From contig CALUSR010000004.1 of assembly GCA_944323485.1 (NCBI GenBank), positions 222,234-286,233 on the forward strand: DNA of 64,000 bases. Direction: 5' to 3'. The position numbers were made by a program, and so were the translations under genes. Below, piece by piece: positions 17,723 through 27,071 of the stretch (its first letter is position 1; every line of letters starts with the position of its first letter). A model generated the notes under the pieces. The model ran no database searches. It was not told where the DNA came from and worked only from the letters and a program-made list of their open reading frames with translations. Source of the stretch: Candidatus Gastranaerophilales bacterium (GTDB taxonomy: Bacteria; Cyanobacteriota; Vampirovibrionia; Gastranaerophilales; CAJFVJ01).

Positions 17723-17752
17723 AAAGACCCCTCTTTTCAAGGGGTCTTTTCT
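17722..17752. terminator. Intrinsic terminator between SulP and lysC
   Basis: A 10-bp stem AAAAGACCCC / GGGGTCTTTT (17722-17731, 17741-17750) ends in T residues on the plus strand and is also T-rich on the minus strand. It can stop both the transporter gene and the convergent aspartate kinase gene. Confidence 0.85.
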
Positions 17753-17774
17753 GGTATCGATATATAAAATTTTA

Positions 17775-19019
17775 TTAGCCGTTAACAACAGCGATGTCTT
17801 CTGCTTCAAGCTCAAATTTTTTGTGAAGAGCCTGAACAGCCTCTTTAGCATAACTCTTATCAATTACACAGCTGATTTTGATTTCGCTTGTAGAAATCAT
17901 CTTGAGGTTGATTCCCTCATCAGCAATAGCTTCAAACATATCAGCGGCAATACCCGGTCTGTCTATCATACCTGCACCGACAATGCTGACTTTTGCAATG
18001 TTTTTGTCAATAATAACTTCGCCAAAGCCGACTTCTTTTCTGATTTCATCAAGGATTGATACGGCTTTTACATAATCAGAATCATCAACGGTAAATGATA
18101 TATCTCTTTTGAGTGTTTTCTCTCCGTAAGATTGAATAATCATATCAACACTAATGTTGTGTTTTGCAAGCTGTCCGAAGATTTTTGCAGCAAATCCGGG
18201 TTCATCAGGCACATTCAAAATTGCAATCTTAACCTGAGATAAATCAGCAGCTACACCGCTTACCGGTCTGTATATTTCCATATCATTTACTCCTATAATC
18301 AAAGTTCCTTCATCATCATGTTTAAAACTGCTTCTCACCCTCATCGGAACATTAAACTGTTTTGCAGTTTCAACTGAACGAGGATGAAGAACATTTGCAC
18401 CGACTCTTGCAAGTTCAAGCATTTCTTCATAAGAAATAACATCCAATCTTGAAGCTCTTGGTACAATACGAGGATCTGCAGTGTATACGGCATCAACATC
18501 GGTATAAATATCACAGCGTGTTGCATTCAATGCAGCAGCAAGGGCAACTGCAGATGTATCAGAACCGCCGCGACCGAGAGTAGTAATTTCTCCTTCAGGA
18601 GTTACACCCTGAAAACCTGCTACTACTACTATCATACCATTATCCAAATTCTTTTTGAGTTTTTCTGTTTCTATTTTGATAATTCTTGCCTTTGAATGAA
18701 CATTCTCAGTAATAATTCCCACCTGAGAAGCATTCATACTGATTGCTTTATAACCTGCTTCATGCAAGGCCATTGTCAAAAGAGCTATTGAAACCTGCTC
18801 ACCTGTAGCAAGCAGCATATCCATCTCACGGGAAGAGGGAGCCTTCGAAATTTGAGATGCCAAATCTACGAGATAATCAGTTGTATGTCCCATTGCAGAT
18901 ACGACAACGACAACCTGATTGCCGTTGTTATATTCTTTAATAACAGCCTGTGCGACATTCTTAATTTTCTCCGAATCCGCAACGGAGGTTCCTCCGAATT
19001 TTTGAACAACTATACTCAT
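17775..19019 (-). CDS. lysC: Aspartate kinase
   Basis: This 414-residue enzyme phosphorylates aspartate, the first step towards lysine/diaminopimelate, threonine and methionine. The amino-acid kinase domain has KFGGTSVAD (residues 7-15), [16 protein letters not shown] and [12 protein letters not shown]. Two ACT domains follow (about 265-330 and 345-410), as in lysine- or threonine-inhibited single-domain kinases. The length matches the family. It begins 33 nt after the TPR gene stop, so it may be read from the fliO-neuB-maf transcript. DapL, which acts later in the same pathway, is encoded at 46395. Confidence 0.95.
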   Translation of the reverse strand: MSIVVQKFGGTSVADSEKIKNVAQAVIKEYNNGNQVVVVVSAMGHTTDYLVDLASQISKAPSSREMDMLLATGEQVSIALLTMALHEAGYKAISMNASQVGIITENVHSKARIIKIETEKLKKNLDNGMIVVVAGFQGVTPEGEITTLGRGGSDTSAVALAAALNATRCDIYTDVDAVYTADPRIVPRASRLDVISYEEMLELARVGANVLHPRSVETAKQFNVPMRVRSSFKHDDEGTLIIGVNDMEIYRPVSGVAADLSQVKIAILNVPDEPGFAAKIFGQLAKHNISVDMIIQSYGEKTLKRDISFTVDDSDYVKAVSILDEIRKEVGFGEVIIDKNIAKVSIVGAGMIDRPGIAADMFEAIADEGINLKMISTSEIKISCVIDKSYAKEAVQALHKKFELEAEDIAVVNG

Positions 19020-19051
19020 TTTTTCTGCCTATTAACCTCATACTTATTTAC

Positions 19052-20878
19052 TTATATAAAAGTATCAAATCTATCAGGAATGTCAAGTTTTTCAAGTGCT
19101 AATTTTAAATATTTATGAATAATTTCTTTTTTTTCGGGATTTTCTTCGAGCAATCTGCGAAAAGTTGACTCAAAATATTCCATATCGCCAAGTCTTGCTC
19201 TGGCATATGCAATATTTGAAAAATAATCAATATTATCAGGTTCATATTTAAGCAAAAATTCAAGATTATCTATCGCTCTTGTATAAAAAGAAACATCCTT
19301 GAGTCTGTCACCTATTTCAATCAGGACTACGGCAGAAAAGAGAATAATATCACGTGATTCGGGATATTTGCTCTGAAGATTTTTCAAAACTTCATCAGCC
19401 TCGTTATATTTACCGAGTTCGACAAGCGATTCCGCTTTGCATAAATTTGCCGGAATAAAATCAGGATCTTTCGAAAGGATATAATCTAATTTTTCAATAC
19501 CGTCAACAAATTCACCTGCTCTCATAAGTGTTTTTGCATAATCGAGAACAACTGAAAGGTCTTCTTTATTCAGCTGATAGGCTTTTCTCATTTTCCTGAT
19601 AGCTTCTTTATTATTCCCCATATAAGAATAAATCATCGAAGCATCTACATAAGACTGAATATGCTCGGGATTGTAATCAATCATTTTGTTATAATACTCA
19701 AGAGCTTTATCAAGATTTCCTTTCAACCTGTATGCTGTCGCATAGTTGTAAAAAACATGTGTACTCGTACGGCTTTTTTTGCGAACAGCATCAAAACATC
19801 TTATGGCTTTGTCATAGTCTTTACTCTGCAAAAACAATTTTCCCAAATCAGAAATCATCTTTAAATCTTTAGGATGTTTTTTCAGCGCTTTCTTCATATA
19901 GTTTATTGCATCAAAGACATTCCCCGATTTAGATAGTGCAAGAGCCATATAATACTCCATAGTCACATCATCAGGCGAAAGTTTTTCTGCAATTTTCAAT
20001 TTATCAATCGAATCAACATACATGCCTGCGTTATACAGACACTCAGCCCAGGATAAATACAGAGCGAGATTATCAGTTTCCACTTTTTCTGCCGTTTCAA
20101 AGCAGCTTAAAGCTTTTTCTGTTTCGCCCATACCTACATATGATTTTGCAAGAATAATATAAGTTTCAATTTTCTGAGGATGGAGGTTTATGCTTTGTTT
20201 TGCATTCTCCTCCGCTTCTTTGAATTTATTCATTTTTAAAAGCGATAAAGCCTTATAATAAAAAGCTTCATAATTTTCAGGTTCCAAACTCAAAGTTGCA
20301 TCAAATTTTTCAATAGCTTCATCATACCTATGCAGTTCAGAGCAGACTACACCCCATAGAAAAACAGCCTGAGCGCAGGAAGAATTTATTAAATAAGCCG
20401 TTCTGAATTTATCTTCAGCTTCCTCCCTTCTGCATCGTTTTGCAAGAGAAATACCCCAGCTTATATATGTTTCGTAATTATGTTTTGCAAGCTTTGTTGC
20501 ACTTTCATAATACTGCCATGCCTCTTCATCTCTTCCCTGCTCTGCAAGAGCAGCAGCGAGAAGGGTATATCCTTTGACATATCTTGAGTCCATCCTGATA
20601 GATTCTTTGAACTTCAAAATAGCTTCTTCATACATTCCTTTTTTTGCAAAAGCAATCCCGAGATTTGCAACAACATCAGAAGTTTTTGATGACATCTGAT
20701 TTGATATTTCAAATTTTTCGATTGCTCTATCAAGGTCGCCTAATTTTGCAAGGTAAATTCCCCAGTTCATATAAGCCTTAGCAGGCAGAGACAGTGATTT
20801 ACCGAGCGTAGTATATTCTTCAATAAATTTATTTATATTATTTATTTTTTCTCTTATATCCTTAAGAAGTTTTTTCAT
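19052..20878 (-). CDS. TPR-repeat protein in the flagellar glycosylation operon
   Basis: The 608-residue protein is almost entirely tetratricopeptide repeats from about residue 36 on, roughly sixteen units of the A-Y-x-x-W-G...A...Y-E-E-A type. It has no signal peptide or membrane helix, so it is likely a cytoplasmic scaffold. Its start overlaps the end of the Maf gene by 17 nt, which indicates translational coupling. TPR partners are common beside flagellin glycosyltransferases and flagellar assembly genes. A role in presenting flagellin or in assembling the glycosylation machinery is inference. Confidence 0.85.
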   Translation of the reverse strand: MKKLLKDIREKINNINKFIEEYTTLGKSLSLPAKAYMNWGIYLAKLGDLDRAIEKFEISNQMSSKTSDVVANLGIAFAKKGMYEEAILKFKESIRMDSRYVKGYTLLAAALAEQGRDEEAWQYYESATKLAKHNYETYISWGISLAKRCRREEAEDKFRTAYLINSSCAQAVFLWGVVCSELHRYDEAIEKFDATLSLEPENYEAFYYKALSLLKMNKFKEAEENAKQSINLHPQKIETYIILAKSYVGMGETEKALSCFETAEKVETDNLALYLSWAECLYNAGMYVDSIDKLKIAEKLSPDDVTMEYYMALALSKSGNVFDAINYMKKALKKHPKDLKMISDLGKLFLQSKDYDKAIRCFDAVRKKSRTSTHVFYNYATAYRLKGNLDKALEYYNKMIDYNPEHIQSYVDASMIYSYMGNNKEAIRKMRKAYQLNKEDLSVVLDYAKTLMRAGEFVDGIEKLDYILSKDPDFIPANLCKAESLVELGKYNEADEVLKNLQSKYPESRDIILFSAVVLIEIGDRLKDVSFYTRAIDNLEFLLKYEPDNIDYFSNIAYARARLGDMEYFESTFRRLLEENPEKKEIIHKYLKLALEKLDIPDRFDTFI

Positions 20879-22721
20879 AGTGATTGATTAACACACACTC
20901 CATAGAAGATTTCAAATCCTCGTATTTATCCATAATTTTAGCACATAATTCCAACTCTAAGGAGATATTTTTTCTGAATATATCAATATTCTGTAAATGT
21001 TCTTTTTGATATCCCTGAACATAGTTGAGCAAATCAACCTGCATATATGACGCTAAAAAAACATTATTCATAATATTTGTACGCAAATAAGACAAATCGT
21101 CTTTCTCATCGTCATATTTAGCCTGCAAAAAGTTCAAATCAAAATTCTCATCTTCCGAAAAATCTTTGAGTTCTTTTGTTTTTTCATACACATAGACTGT
21201 CTTTTGATAAAGCAAATCAAGAATTTCTTTCTGTGAATCAAGATATTCATAGGCTTTATTTGAAAATGCCTCCCATTCTTTTTTTGAAGAAACAAATGAC
21301 TTATTCAACACTTCATCAACAAATGGTATTTTTTCATGCAAACTACCGAGGGCTTCTTCGATTGTTTCATAAGTCATACCTCTGATAAGAGCACCTTTTT
21401 TTGCAGTTGATACAATTTTTTCACCGTTTGATAATATCTCTTCAAATTGTTTTATGAACAGGAGATAATCTTCTCTTGTCAAAATTTCTTTACCATCAGC
21501 CGATAAAACAGGAATTAGATTCTTTTCTACCTTTATACCGTTATAGTCAGAAATAAGTTTATCTTTCGAAACGATTTCCGAAAAAGCACTCTTTGCATAA
21601 GCGGTATTATCAGTCATAGCAAGGTCAAGACCGCTGTAAATTATGTTTGTAAAACCGAGAATTCTGGCTGCATAAAAAGCCAATATGCTAACAGATAACG
21701 ATGATTCATGAGTTTTGATTCCGCCTGAATAATTATTCACAAGAGCATCTGCTATCTTATCAGTATTTGAGAAATAACAAATTTTATGCTTAAAAGGACT
21801 GTCACTCAAATATCCTTGAGCCCTTCCCTCAAAAATAAGAGATATATTTTCAAGTTTTTTATCATCAACATCTTTATACCGTGAAGTAACTGCATTTATA
21901 TCAGAAGCAACGACAAAATCAGGAATTATATCCTCTTCAATCAAATAAGCAAGCGCCGATGAAACAGCAAACAGAACAAACTTATCTCTTGATTCTTTTA
22001 TTTTTGCTATATCATTCTTCAAAGAAGGTCCTGCAGCAGCAATCAGAGCTGTTTTTCCTTCAAACGCTCCACTAAACAAATCTATCGCTCTGATATTTTC
22101 GAAATTGTTCATATGATGGAGAATATTTTTTACCGCAGTGGAAGTTTTGTGAACGCTCAAAGTATTCATATCAACAGTTTTATTTTTTATTACATCAAAA
22201 ATCTCTGTTGATAGTTTGACCAAAACATCCTTGAACAAAACAGCGTACGACGGCAAATAGATAAACTCGATGTTATCACCGACCAAAAAATCAGACCTCA
22301 GCTGTTTGAGCAAATCATCAGGCTCGTTGAATATAAACACCCTGTCATCAAGAATTTCTTTTGAAAAATCAACATACTCGAGAACAAAACGAATTATCTC
22401 CAATGACGGTTCAAACAGAAAAACTTTTGACTTTGCACTGACATATGCTCTTTTGAATAAATACCCGAGCCCTAAACCAAAAACAACCTGAATATCATTA
22501 TTCTTAAGTTCCTGTTTTATATTTCTGAACCATATAGACTTCGCTTCTCTTATCGGGTCTTTTGCATCATGCAGCGGAATATTTTTATAAATTAATATAT
22601 AATCGCCGTTCTCTGCCCTAGCAGCTGATATATCTTTAAGGGCATCTGGTTTTATTCCGGCTATTTTATCTGCAAGAGCTTTGTTTTTTATTTCAAGAGC
22701 TTCAAGATTATTTTTGAACAT
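20862..22721 (-). CDS. Maf-family motility accessory factor (DUF115/MptE-like), flagellin nonulosonate transferase
   Basis: This 619-residue protein has the Maf architecture. An N-terminal Rossmann-like region has GLGLGYLFKRAY and FLFEPSLEIIRFVLE. A central DUF115 domain has ALIAAAGPSLKNDI (about residues 220-240) and PDFVVASDINA. A helical C-terminus follows. Maf proteins transfer pseudaminic, legionaminic or sialic acid to flagellin in the cytoplasm. The NeuB and HAD phosphatase genes just upstream make the donor sugar plausible. AAGGAGAG precedes the ATG. The gene lies 13 nt after the HAD gene and overlaps the TPR gene. The sugar is not determined by the sequence. Confidence 0.85.
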   Translation of the reverse strand: MFKNNLEALEIKNKALADKIAGIKPDALKDISAARAENGDYILIYKNIPLHDAKDPIREAKSIWFRNIKQELKNNDIQVVFGLGLGYLFKRAYVSAKSKVFLFEPSLEIIRFVLEYVDFSKEILDDRVFIFNEPDDLLKQLRSDFLVGDNIEFIYLPSYAVLFKDVLVKLSTEIFDVIKNKTVDMNTLSVHKTSTAVKNILHHMNNFENIRAIDLFSGAFEGKTALIAAAGPSLKNDIAKIKESRDKFVLFAVSSALAYLIEEDIIPDFVVASDINAVTSRYKDVDDKKLENISLIFEGRAQGYLSDSPFKHKICYFSNTDKIADALVNNYSGGIKTHESSLSVSILAFYAARILGFTNIIYSGLDLAMTDNTAYAKSAFSEIVSKDKLISDYNGIKVEKNLIPVLSADGKEILTREDYLLFIKQFEEILSNGEKIVSTAKKGALIRGMTYETIEEALGSLHEKIPFVDEVLNKSFVSSKKEWEAFSNKAYEYLDSQKEILDLLYQKTVYVYEKTKELKDFSEDENFDLNFLQAKYDDEKDDLSYLRTNIMNNVFLASYMQVDLLNYVQGYQKEHLQNIDIFRKNISLELELCAKIMDKYEDLKSSMECVLINHYEKTS

Positions 22722-22734
22722 ATTTAATCTCTCC

Positions 22735-23220
22735 TTAATAAATCAGAGAATCAACCACTTCACGGAAGGCGCCATGCCCGCCGCAAAAGTTTGAAACAAT
22801 AATATTCTCTGTTTCCTTAACTTTGAAATTCGCATCAGGTACTGTGATTGCTGTTTTGACAAACTTCAAAACTTCCAAATCATTTACATCATCACCTATG
22901 TAGCAAACTTCTTCAGGAGAAAAAGAATATTTTTCAAGTATGCTCTGAAAAACAGGCAGCTTAACTCTTATCCCCTGATGTACATCTTCTATTCCGAATC
23001 GTGCCGCTATACCGTCAATAATTTTATTTTTTTCTCCTGATATAATCCCGAGTTTATACCCGTGTCTTACGGCAAGAGCCATCCCCATAAGATCCTTAAA
23101 ATTCAATTTTTTGACCTGCTCTTCGCTGTGTGTCGACACATACACTCCGCCGTCGGTTAACACACCGTCAACATCCGTGATAATCATCTTTATTTTATCT
23201 TTATGCTCTAATTGCAACAT
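22735..23220 (-). CDS. HAD phosphatase, KdsC/YrbI-like (nonulosonate-9-phosphate phosphatase candidate)
   Basis: The 161-residue protein has all HAD motifs of the KdsC/YrbI group: TDVDGVLTDGGVY (motif I, Asp nucleophile), LGIISGE (motif II), and YIGDDVNDLEVL (motif IV). KdsC dephosphorylates KDO-8-phosphate. Beside neuB this clade more often removes phosphate from a nonulosonate phosphate or is the phosphatase part of CMP-sugar synthesis. No kdsA or kdsB is present here, and the gene overlaps neuB by 13 nt. I therefore favour the nonulosonic acid role. It lacks the cap domain, as usual for tetrameric C0-type enzymes. Confidence 0.85.
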   Translation of the reverse strand: MLQLEHKDKIKMIITDVDGVLTDGGVYVSTHSEEQVKKLNFKDLMGMALAVRHGYKLGIISGEKNKIIDGIAARFGIEDVHQGIRVKLPVFQSILEKYSFSPEEVCYIGDDVNDLEVLKFVKTAITVPDANFKVKETENIIVSNFCGGHGAFREVVDSLIY

Positions 23221-24095
23221 ATTTCGTTTTTTACCCTTCTGAGTTTTTTCATTATCGCCTTTTCACTCTCAAGCACAGTTTTATGAGGAGAGCCTAAAAT
23301 AGCCGGTACATTTCTTATATCCCTTACAAGTTTAATTAAACCTGCAGGCTCTAAACTTGCAGAATGATCGCTTCCCCACATTGTCCTATCCAAAGTTATG
23401 TGTCTTTCAACAACACATGCCCCGAGCAAAACAGCTGCTGAAGACGGCATAATTCCCTTTTCATGCCCGCTGTAGCCTATCGGTATATTATATTTTTCTC
23501 TGAATGTTTGTATAACCCTGAGATTCAGCTCCTCATTCTCTGCAGGATAAGTAGATGTACACTGAAGCAAAACAAGATTATCTTCACCGAGAATCTTTAT
23601 AGCATGGTCAATTTCCTCTTCAGAACTCATGCCGGCAGCAAGAAGAATAGGTTTACCCTTTGATTTTGTATGAAGAAGAAGATTATCATCAGTCAATGAT
23701 GCAGAGGCTATTTTATAGCATGGCACATCAAACTGATTAATAAAATCAACCGATTGCTCATCCCAGCAAGAAGCAAACCACATAATATCCTTCTGCCTGC
23801 AATATTCATCTATCTCTTTGTATTCATCATAACCAAATTCAAGACCTCTTTTCAAATCTCCGTTTGTTTCACCGAATGGAGATGTTCTCGGTCTTTCAAG
23901 TTCTTCTTTTGTGTAGACAACATCAACTGTTCTCTTTTGAAATTTTACGGCATCACACCCGGCAAACTTTGCTATATCAATAAGCTGTTTTGCTTTATCA
24001 ACAGAACCGTTATGATTTATGCCTATCTCAGCAATAATAAAACAATGTTGATTATCACCAACAAGTTTATTTCCTATTTGGACGGTTTTTCTCAT
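23208..24095 (-). CDS. neuB: NeuB-family nonulosonic acid synthase lacking the SAF domain
   Basis: This 295-residue TIM-barrel protein has the NeuB signatures IIAEIGINHNGSV, DAVKFQKR, WFASCWDE, YKIASASLTDD, LLQCTSTYPA and GYSGHEKG. NeuB enzymes condense phosphoenolpyruvate with a hexosamine derivative to make sialic, legionaminic or pseudaminic acid. The usual C-terminal SAF (antifreeze-like) domain of about 55 residues is missing, which defines a known short subgroup. The start overlaps the FliO gene by 4 nt with GAGGGGG before the ATG. The position between fliO and maf points to flagellin decoration. No NeuA cytidylyltransferase is seen in this window. Confidence 0.9.
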   Translation of the reverse strand: MRKTVQIGNKLVGDNQHCFIIAEIGINHNGSVDKAKQLIDIAKFAGCDAVKFQKRTVDVVYTKEELERPRTSPFGETNGDLKRGLEFGYDEYKEIDEYCRQKDIMWFASCWDEQSVDFINQFDVPCYKIASASLTDDNLLLHTKSKGKPILLAAGMSSEEEIDHAIKILGEDNLVLLQCTSTYPAENEELNLRVIQTFREKYNIPIGYSGHEKGIMPSSAAVLLGACVVERHITLDRTMWGSDHSASLEPAGLIKLVRDIRNVPAILGSPHKTVLESEKAIMKKLRRVKNEICCN

Positions 24096-24529
24096 TTTGC
24101 CCCCTCTTGTTTTTCGGAGATTTCTTTCAACATAACAATATCATTTGATGTAGAAGCTATCAAAAGCTTTTGACCTTTTACTTCTATAAGATGCAAAAAT
24201 TTGTTCTGTCCTATCGGAGTTGTTGTGAGAACAGATATTGAGTTTTCTTTTGCTTCTTTTATTTTTCCTGATAATAACTTCTCAGCAGATACACCGACAA
24301 ATTTTTTATATACCCACGCAAATAATAGTATCAGCAAAATAACGGTAAGCAGAGAACTAATCACGGAAAGATAGTTTATATCCGTCGATGACTTTTCCCC
24401 GACTTCAAAAGCAAACTCACTGTCATTATTCTGAGAAGATGTTTCTTTTCCTGTATCAACACCGGCATAACAAATCTGAAAACCGCATAAAAATCCGCAA
24501 ATCAGAAAAAAAGCAATAAACTTTTTCAA
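24092..24529 (-). CDS. fliO: Flagellar biosynthesis protein FliO
   Basis: This 145-residue protein has an N-terminal signal-like segment (KKFIAFFLICGFLCGFQICYA). After a polar linker it has one strong membrane helix (ISSLLTVILLILLFAWVYKKF, about residues 55-75). The small cytoplasmic FliO domain follows with NKFLHLIEVKGQKLLIA and a final acidic end. FliO helps assemble the FliP-FliQ-FliR export gate of the flagellar type III system. The start is TTG at 24529 with AGGA just upstream. It heads a tight operon with neuB, the HAD phosphatase, maf and the TPR gene, and is divergent from the sensor kinase gene. Confidence 0.82.
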   Translation of the reverse strand: MKKFIAFFLICGFLCGFQICYAGVDTGKETSSQNNDSEFAFEVGEKSSTDINYLSVISSLLTVILLILLFAWVYKKFVGVSAEKLLSGKIKEAKENSISVLTTTPIGQNKFLHLIEVKGQKLLIASTSNDIVMLKEISEKQEGAK

Positions 24530-24586
24530 TAATCCTACCCTTGTTCTAGTCTTTTTATTTTTTTATTATAACAGCGAAAAGATATA

Positions 24587-24615
24587 TTGTTAAGTTAAAA
24601 TGAAACTAATATAAT
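24587..24615 (+). promoter_or_regulatory. Sigma70-type promoter of the sensor kinase operon
   Basis: TTGTTA at 24587-24592 and TATAAT at 24610-24615 are separated by 17 bases. Transcription would begin near 24622, about 20 nt before the TTG start codon at 24643. Confidence 0.6.
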
Positions 24616-24642
24616 AGAATTAAGATTGCATGGAGTGACAAA

Positions 24643-25668
24643 TTGTTTTTCAAATACACTTTATTATTGGTAATTGTATTTTTTCTTTTATCTGTTTTGT
24701 ATTTTATCAAATACAGAAAACTCAAAAATGAACATATAAAACTGAAAAAATTTCTAAAAAATGTTTCAAATACAGCTAATGCAGTCAGATACGGTGATTT
24801 ATCAAGACGCATCGAAAAAAGCGACGTAAAACAAACTTCAACTATTATTTCAAACATAAATAAAATGATTGAATCAATTGAAGACAGAGAATCTATGATA
24901 AAATCCTACCGCAGCGAGCTTGAAAATGAACTGCAAAACATAAATCAAGTTCATAAAGACTTCTCAGCCACCCTTATGCATGATCTGAAAGTGCCTGTTA
25001 TAGCTGAAATAAATGCAATTAACTTATTTCTCAACGGAAGCTTCGGTGAAATCTCTGATATACAAAAGCAGGCGCTTGAAACAATGCTTGTCAGCTCAGA
25101 AGAATTGTTGACACTTCTGAACAGTTTGCTAGAAACCTACAAGTACGAAGTTGAGGGATTTCATTTCCAGAAAAGCACAACCTGCATGAAGCAACTAGTC
25201 GAAGAATGCTTGAAAGAAGTTATATTTCTGATTAAACCCAAAAACCAAACAATCGAACTCTACGCACCTCATGAATCTTATCCGATAAACTTAGATAAAC
25301 TCTATTTCAAAAGAGTAATCAAAAATCTCATAAGCAACGCATCATCATATACCCCAAACAATGGCATAATAAAAATTTCTCTCGACGAAAAAAATCACAA
25401 AATAATCCTGAAAATCGAAGACAACGGAAAAGGCATCGAACCTGAATATATAGATAAAATCTTTGATAAATATTTTTCTACATCAAAAAAATTCAGAAAA
25501 GTAGGAACAGGACTGGGATTATATCTTACAAAAAAAATTGTTGAAAAACACAACGGAACAATCTCCGTAACAAGCAAACTTAACGAGGGAACAAAATTTT
25601 TGATAGAAATCCCACAAAATCTCTTTGCTAAAGAGAACAAAATAACTTATAATAACAAACAAGTATAG
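24643..25668 (+). CDS. Membrane sensor histidine kinase
   Basis: This 341-residue protein has one N-terminal membrane helix (about residues 5-23), a linker with a HAMP-like AVRYGDLSRRIEK segment and a coiled coil. The HisKA box DFSATLMHDLKVP follows with His113 as acceptor. The HATPase domain has an N-box (NLISNAS), DNGKGIEPE and GTGLGLYL. It lacks a periplasmic sensor domain, so the signal is probably cytoplasmic or membrane-borne. The start codon is TTG, placed 7 nt after a strong GGAG; no suitable ATG is nearby. The response regulator at 25680 begins 11 nt downstream and is the likely partner. Confidence 0.9.
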   Translation: MFFKYTLLLVIVFFLLSVLYFIKYRKLKNEHIKLKKFLKNVSNTANAVRYGDLSRRIEKSDVKQTSTIISNINKMIESIEDRESMIKSYRSELENELQNINQVHKDFSATLMHDLKVPVIAEINAINLFLNGSFGEISDIQKQALETMLVSSEELLTLLNSLLETYKYEVEGFHFQKSTTCMKQLVEECLKEVIFLIKPKNQTIELYAPHESYPINLDKLYFKRVIKNLISNASSYTPNNGIIKISLDEKNHKIILKIEDNGKGIEPEYIDKIFDKYFSTSKKFRKVGTGLGLYLTKKIVEKHNGTISVTSKLNEGTKFLIEIPQNLFAKENKITYNNKQV

Positions 25669-25679
25669 GAATTTTTAAA

Positions 25680-26360
25680 GTGTCTGATAATAAAATAAAA
25701 ATATTAATAGTAGAAGACCACGCACTGACAAGATTTGGATTAAAAACAGCATTGCAGACAGTGCCTTTTATAGAAGAAATCTTTGAAGCAGAAGATGGAG
25801 AGAGCGCAATAGAAATTGCACGGCAAAAAAATCCCGATATGATACTAATGGATTTGGGTTTATCAGGTATCGACGGAATAGAAACAACATCTAAAATCAA
25901 AGAAATTCTTCCTGATACAAAAGTAATAATACTGACATCTCACAACAACCAGTCAGAAATACTTCAGGCTCTGAGCGCAGGAGCTAAAGCATATTGCATG
26001 AAAGACATAAAACCAGATAACCTGATATCCGTCATAGAAACTGTGAAAGACGGAGCCGTATGGTTTGACCCGTCCATATCAAATTTTATTCTCGGACAAA
26101 TTACTTCAGGCTCTGACTTATCTGCACCATCACCGGTTTATGAACAAAACAATCAGGATGAAGACAAAATACAGCTGACAGACAGAGAGGCACAGGTACT
26201 GAAATTGATAGTAGACGGGTATAGCAACGCTGATATAGCAAAAAAACTCTATGTAAGCATTCATACAGCAAAAGCCCATGTCTGCAATATTCTCCAAAAA
26301 TTATCGGTAGATGACCGCACTCAAGCAGCTATAAAAGCCCTCAAAGATAATCTCGTATAA
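25680..26360 (+). CDS. NarL/LuxR-family response regulator
   Basis: This 226-residue protein has a receiver domain with acidic VEDHALTR near residue 12, the phospho-acceptor Asp58 in MILMDLGLSGIDG, and the conserved Thr and Lys (ILTSHN, YCMKDI). A C-terminal LuxR-type helix-turn-helix follows (LTDREAQVLKLIVDGYSN, then a DNA-reading helix). It begins with GTG at 25680 after AGGA, 11 nt behind the sensor kinase, forming a two-component pair. Its target genes are not evident. Confidence 0.92.
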   Translation: MSDNKIKILIVEDHALTRFGLKTALQTVPFIEEIFEAEDGESAIEIARQKNPDMILMDLGLSGIDGIETTSKIKEILPDTKVIILTSHNNQSEILQALSAGAKAYCMKDIKPDNLISVIETVKDGAVWFDPSISNFILGQITSGSDLSAPSPVYEQNNQDEDKIQLTDREAQVLKLIVDGYSNADIAKKLYVSIHTAKAHVCNILQKLSVDDRTQAAIKALKDNLV

Positions 26361-26429
26361 TTAATTTATTTATTTTATTCGATAAATGTCTTAAAATACA
26401 GACATGAACATATTTTTCAGGAAATAAAG

Positions 26430-27071
26430 ATGAACTCTTTAGCTAAAATTTTGATAGTAGACGACAACCCGAAATATTTGGAAGATGTTCTTCCAATGTA
26501 CGGTTATGAAGTAGAAGTAGCTACTGACGGCATAAAGGCGCTGCAGCTTATTCAACAGGCAAAACCTCAATATAATCTTGTTTTGCTTGATGTTATGATG
26601 CCGAATCTTGATGGCTGGGAAACACTCAAAAGAATTCGAGGCAACAAAAAAACAGAAAATCTTCCGGTTATTATGCTAACCGCTATAGACGAAGAACAAA
26701 AACAGGTTCTCGGACTAAGAACCGGCGCTGATGACTATATAACAAAACCTTTTGTCCTCCCAAACCTGCTTGCAAGAATAGAATCTCTTCTCAGACGCTC
26801 TCAGTGGAAAGATGCAGAAGCAAAAGCAAAGGCAAAAATTAACATTGATTTTGAATATGATGAGAGCACAATTTCTCCTCTTACGGCAAAAGAAAAAGAA
26901 ATACTCTCTCTCGTTGCAAAAGGTTCTACAAATGACGACATAAGCAAAAAATTGAACCTGCAGGAATCAACAATCAAAACGCACCTGAACCGCGTCTTCA
27001 AAAAACTCAACGTAAAAACAAGAACTCAGGCAGTATTGCTTGCTCTACAGATGAATTTTATAGATGACTGA
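26430..27071 (+). CDS. Response regulator, receiver plus LuxR-type HTH
   Basis: The 213-residue protein has a receiver of the OmpR/PatA style (ILIVDDNPKYLEDV, Asp54 in VLLDVMMPNLDG, DDYITKPF with the conserved Lys). It is joined to a LuxR-type DNA-binding domain (LTAKEKEILSLVAKGSTNDDI). This receiver/HTH pairing is common in cyanobacteria-related lineages. CAGGAAA precedes the ATG. It follows the NarL-type regulator by 69 nt and overlaps anmK by 8 nt, so all four genes may form one operon. Its kinase may be the one at 24643 or another elsewhere. Confidence 0.9.
   Translation: MNSLAKILIVDDNPKYLEDVLPMYGYEVEVATDGIKALQLIQQAKPQYNLVLLDVMMPNLDGWETLKRIRGNKKTENLPVIMLTAIDEEQKQVLGLRTGADDYITKPFVLPNLLARIESLLRRSQWKDAEAKAKAKINIDFEYDESTISPLTAKEKEILSLVAKGSTNDDISKKLNLQESTIKTHLNRVFKKLNVKTRTQAVLLALQMNFIDD

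Noticed and set aside
22735..23220. KdsC acting in KDO synthesis
   Set aside because: No kdsA, kdsB or kdsD is nearby, while neuB overlaps it. A nonulosonate role fits the context better.
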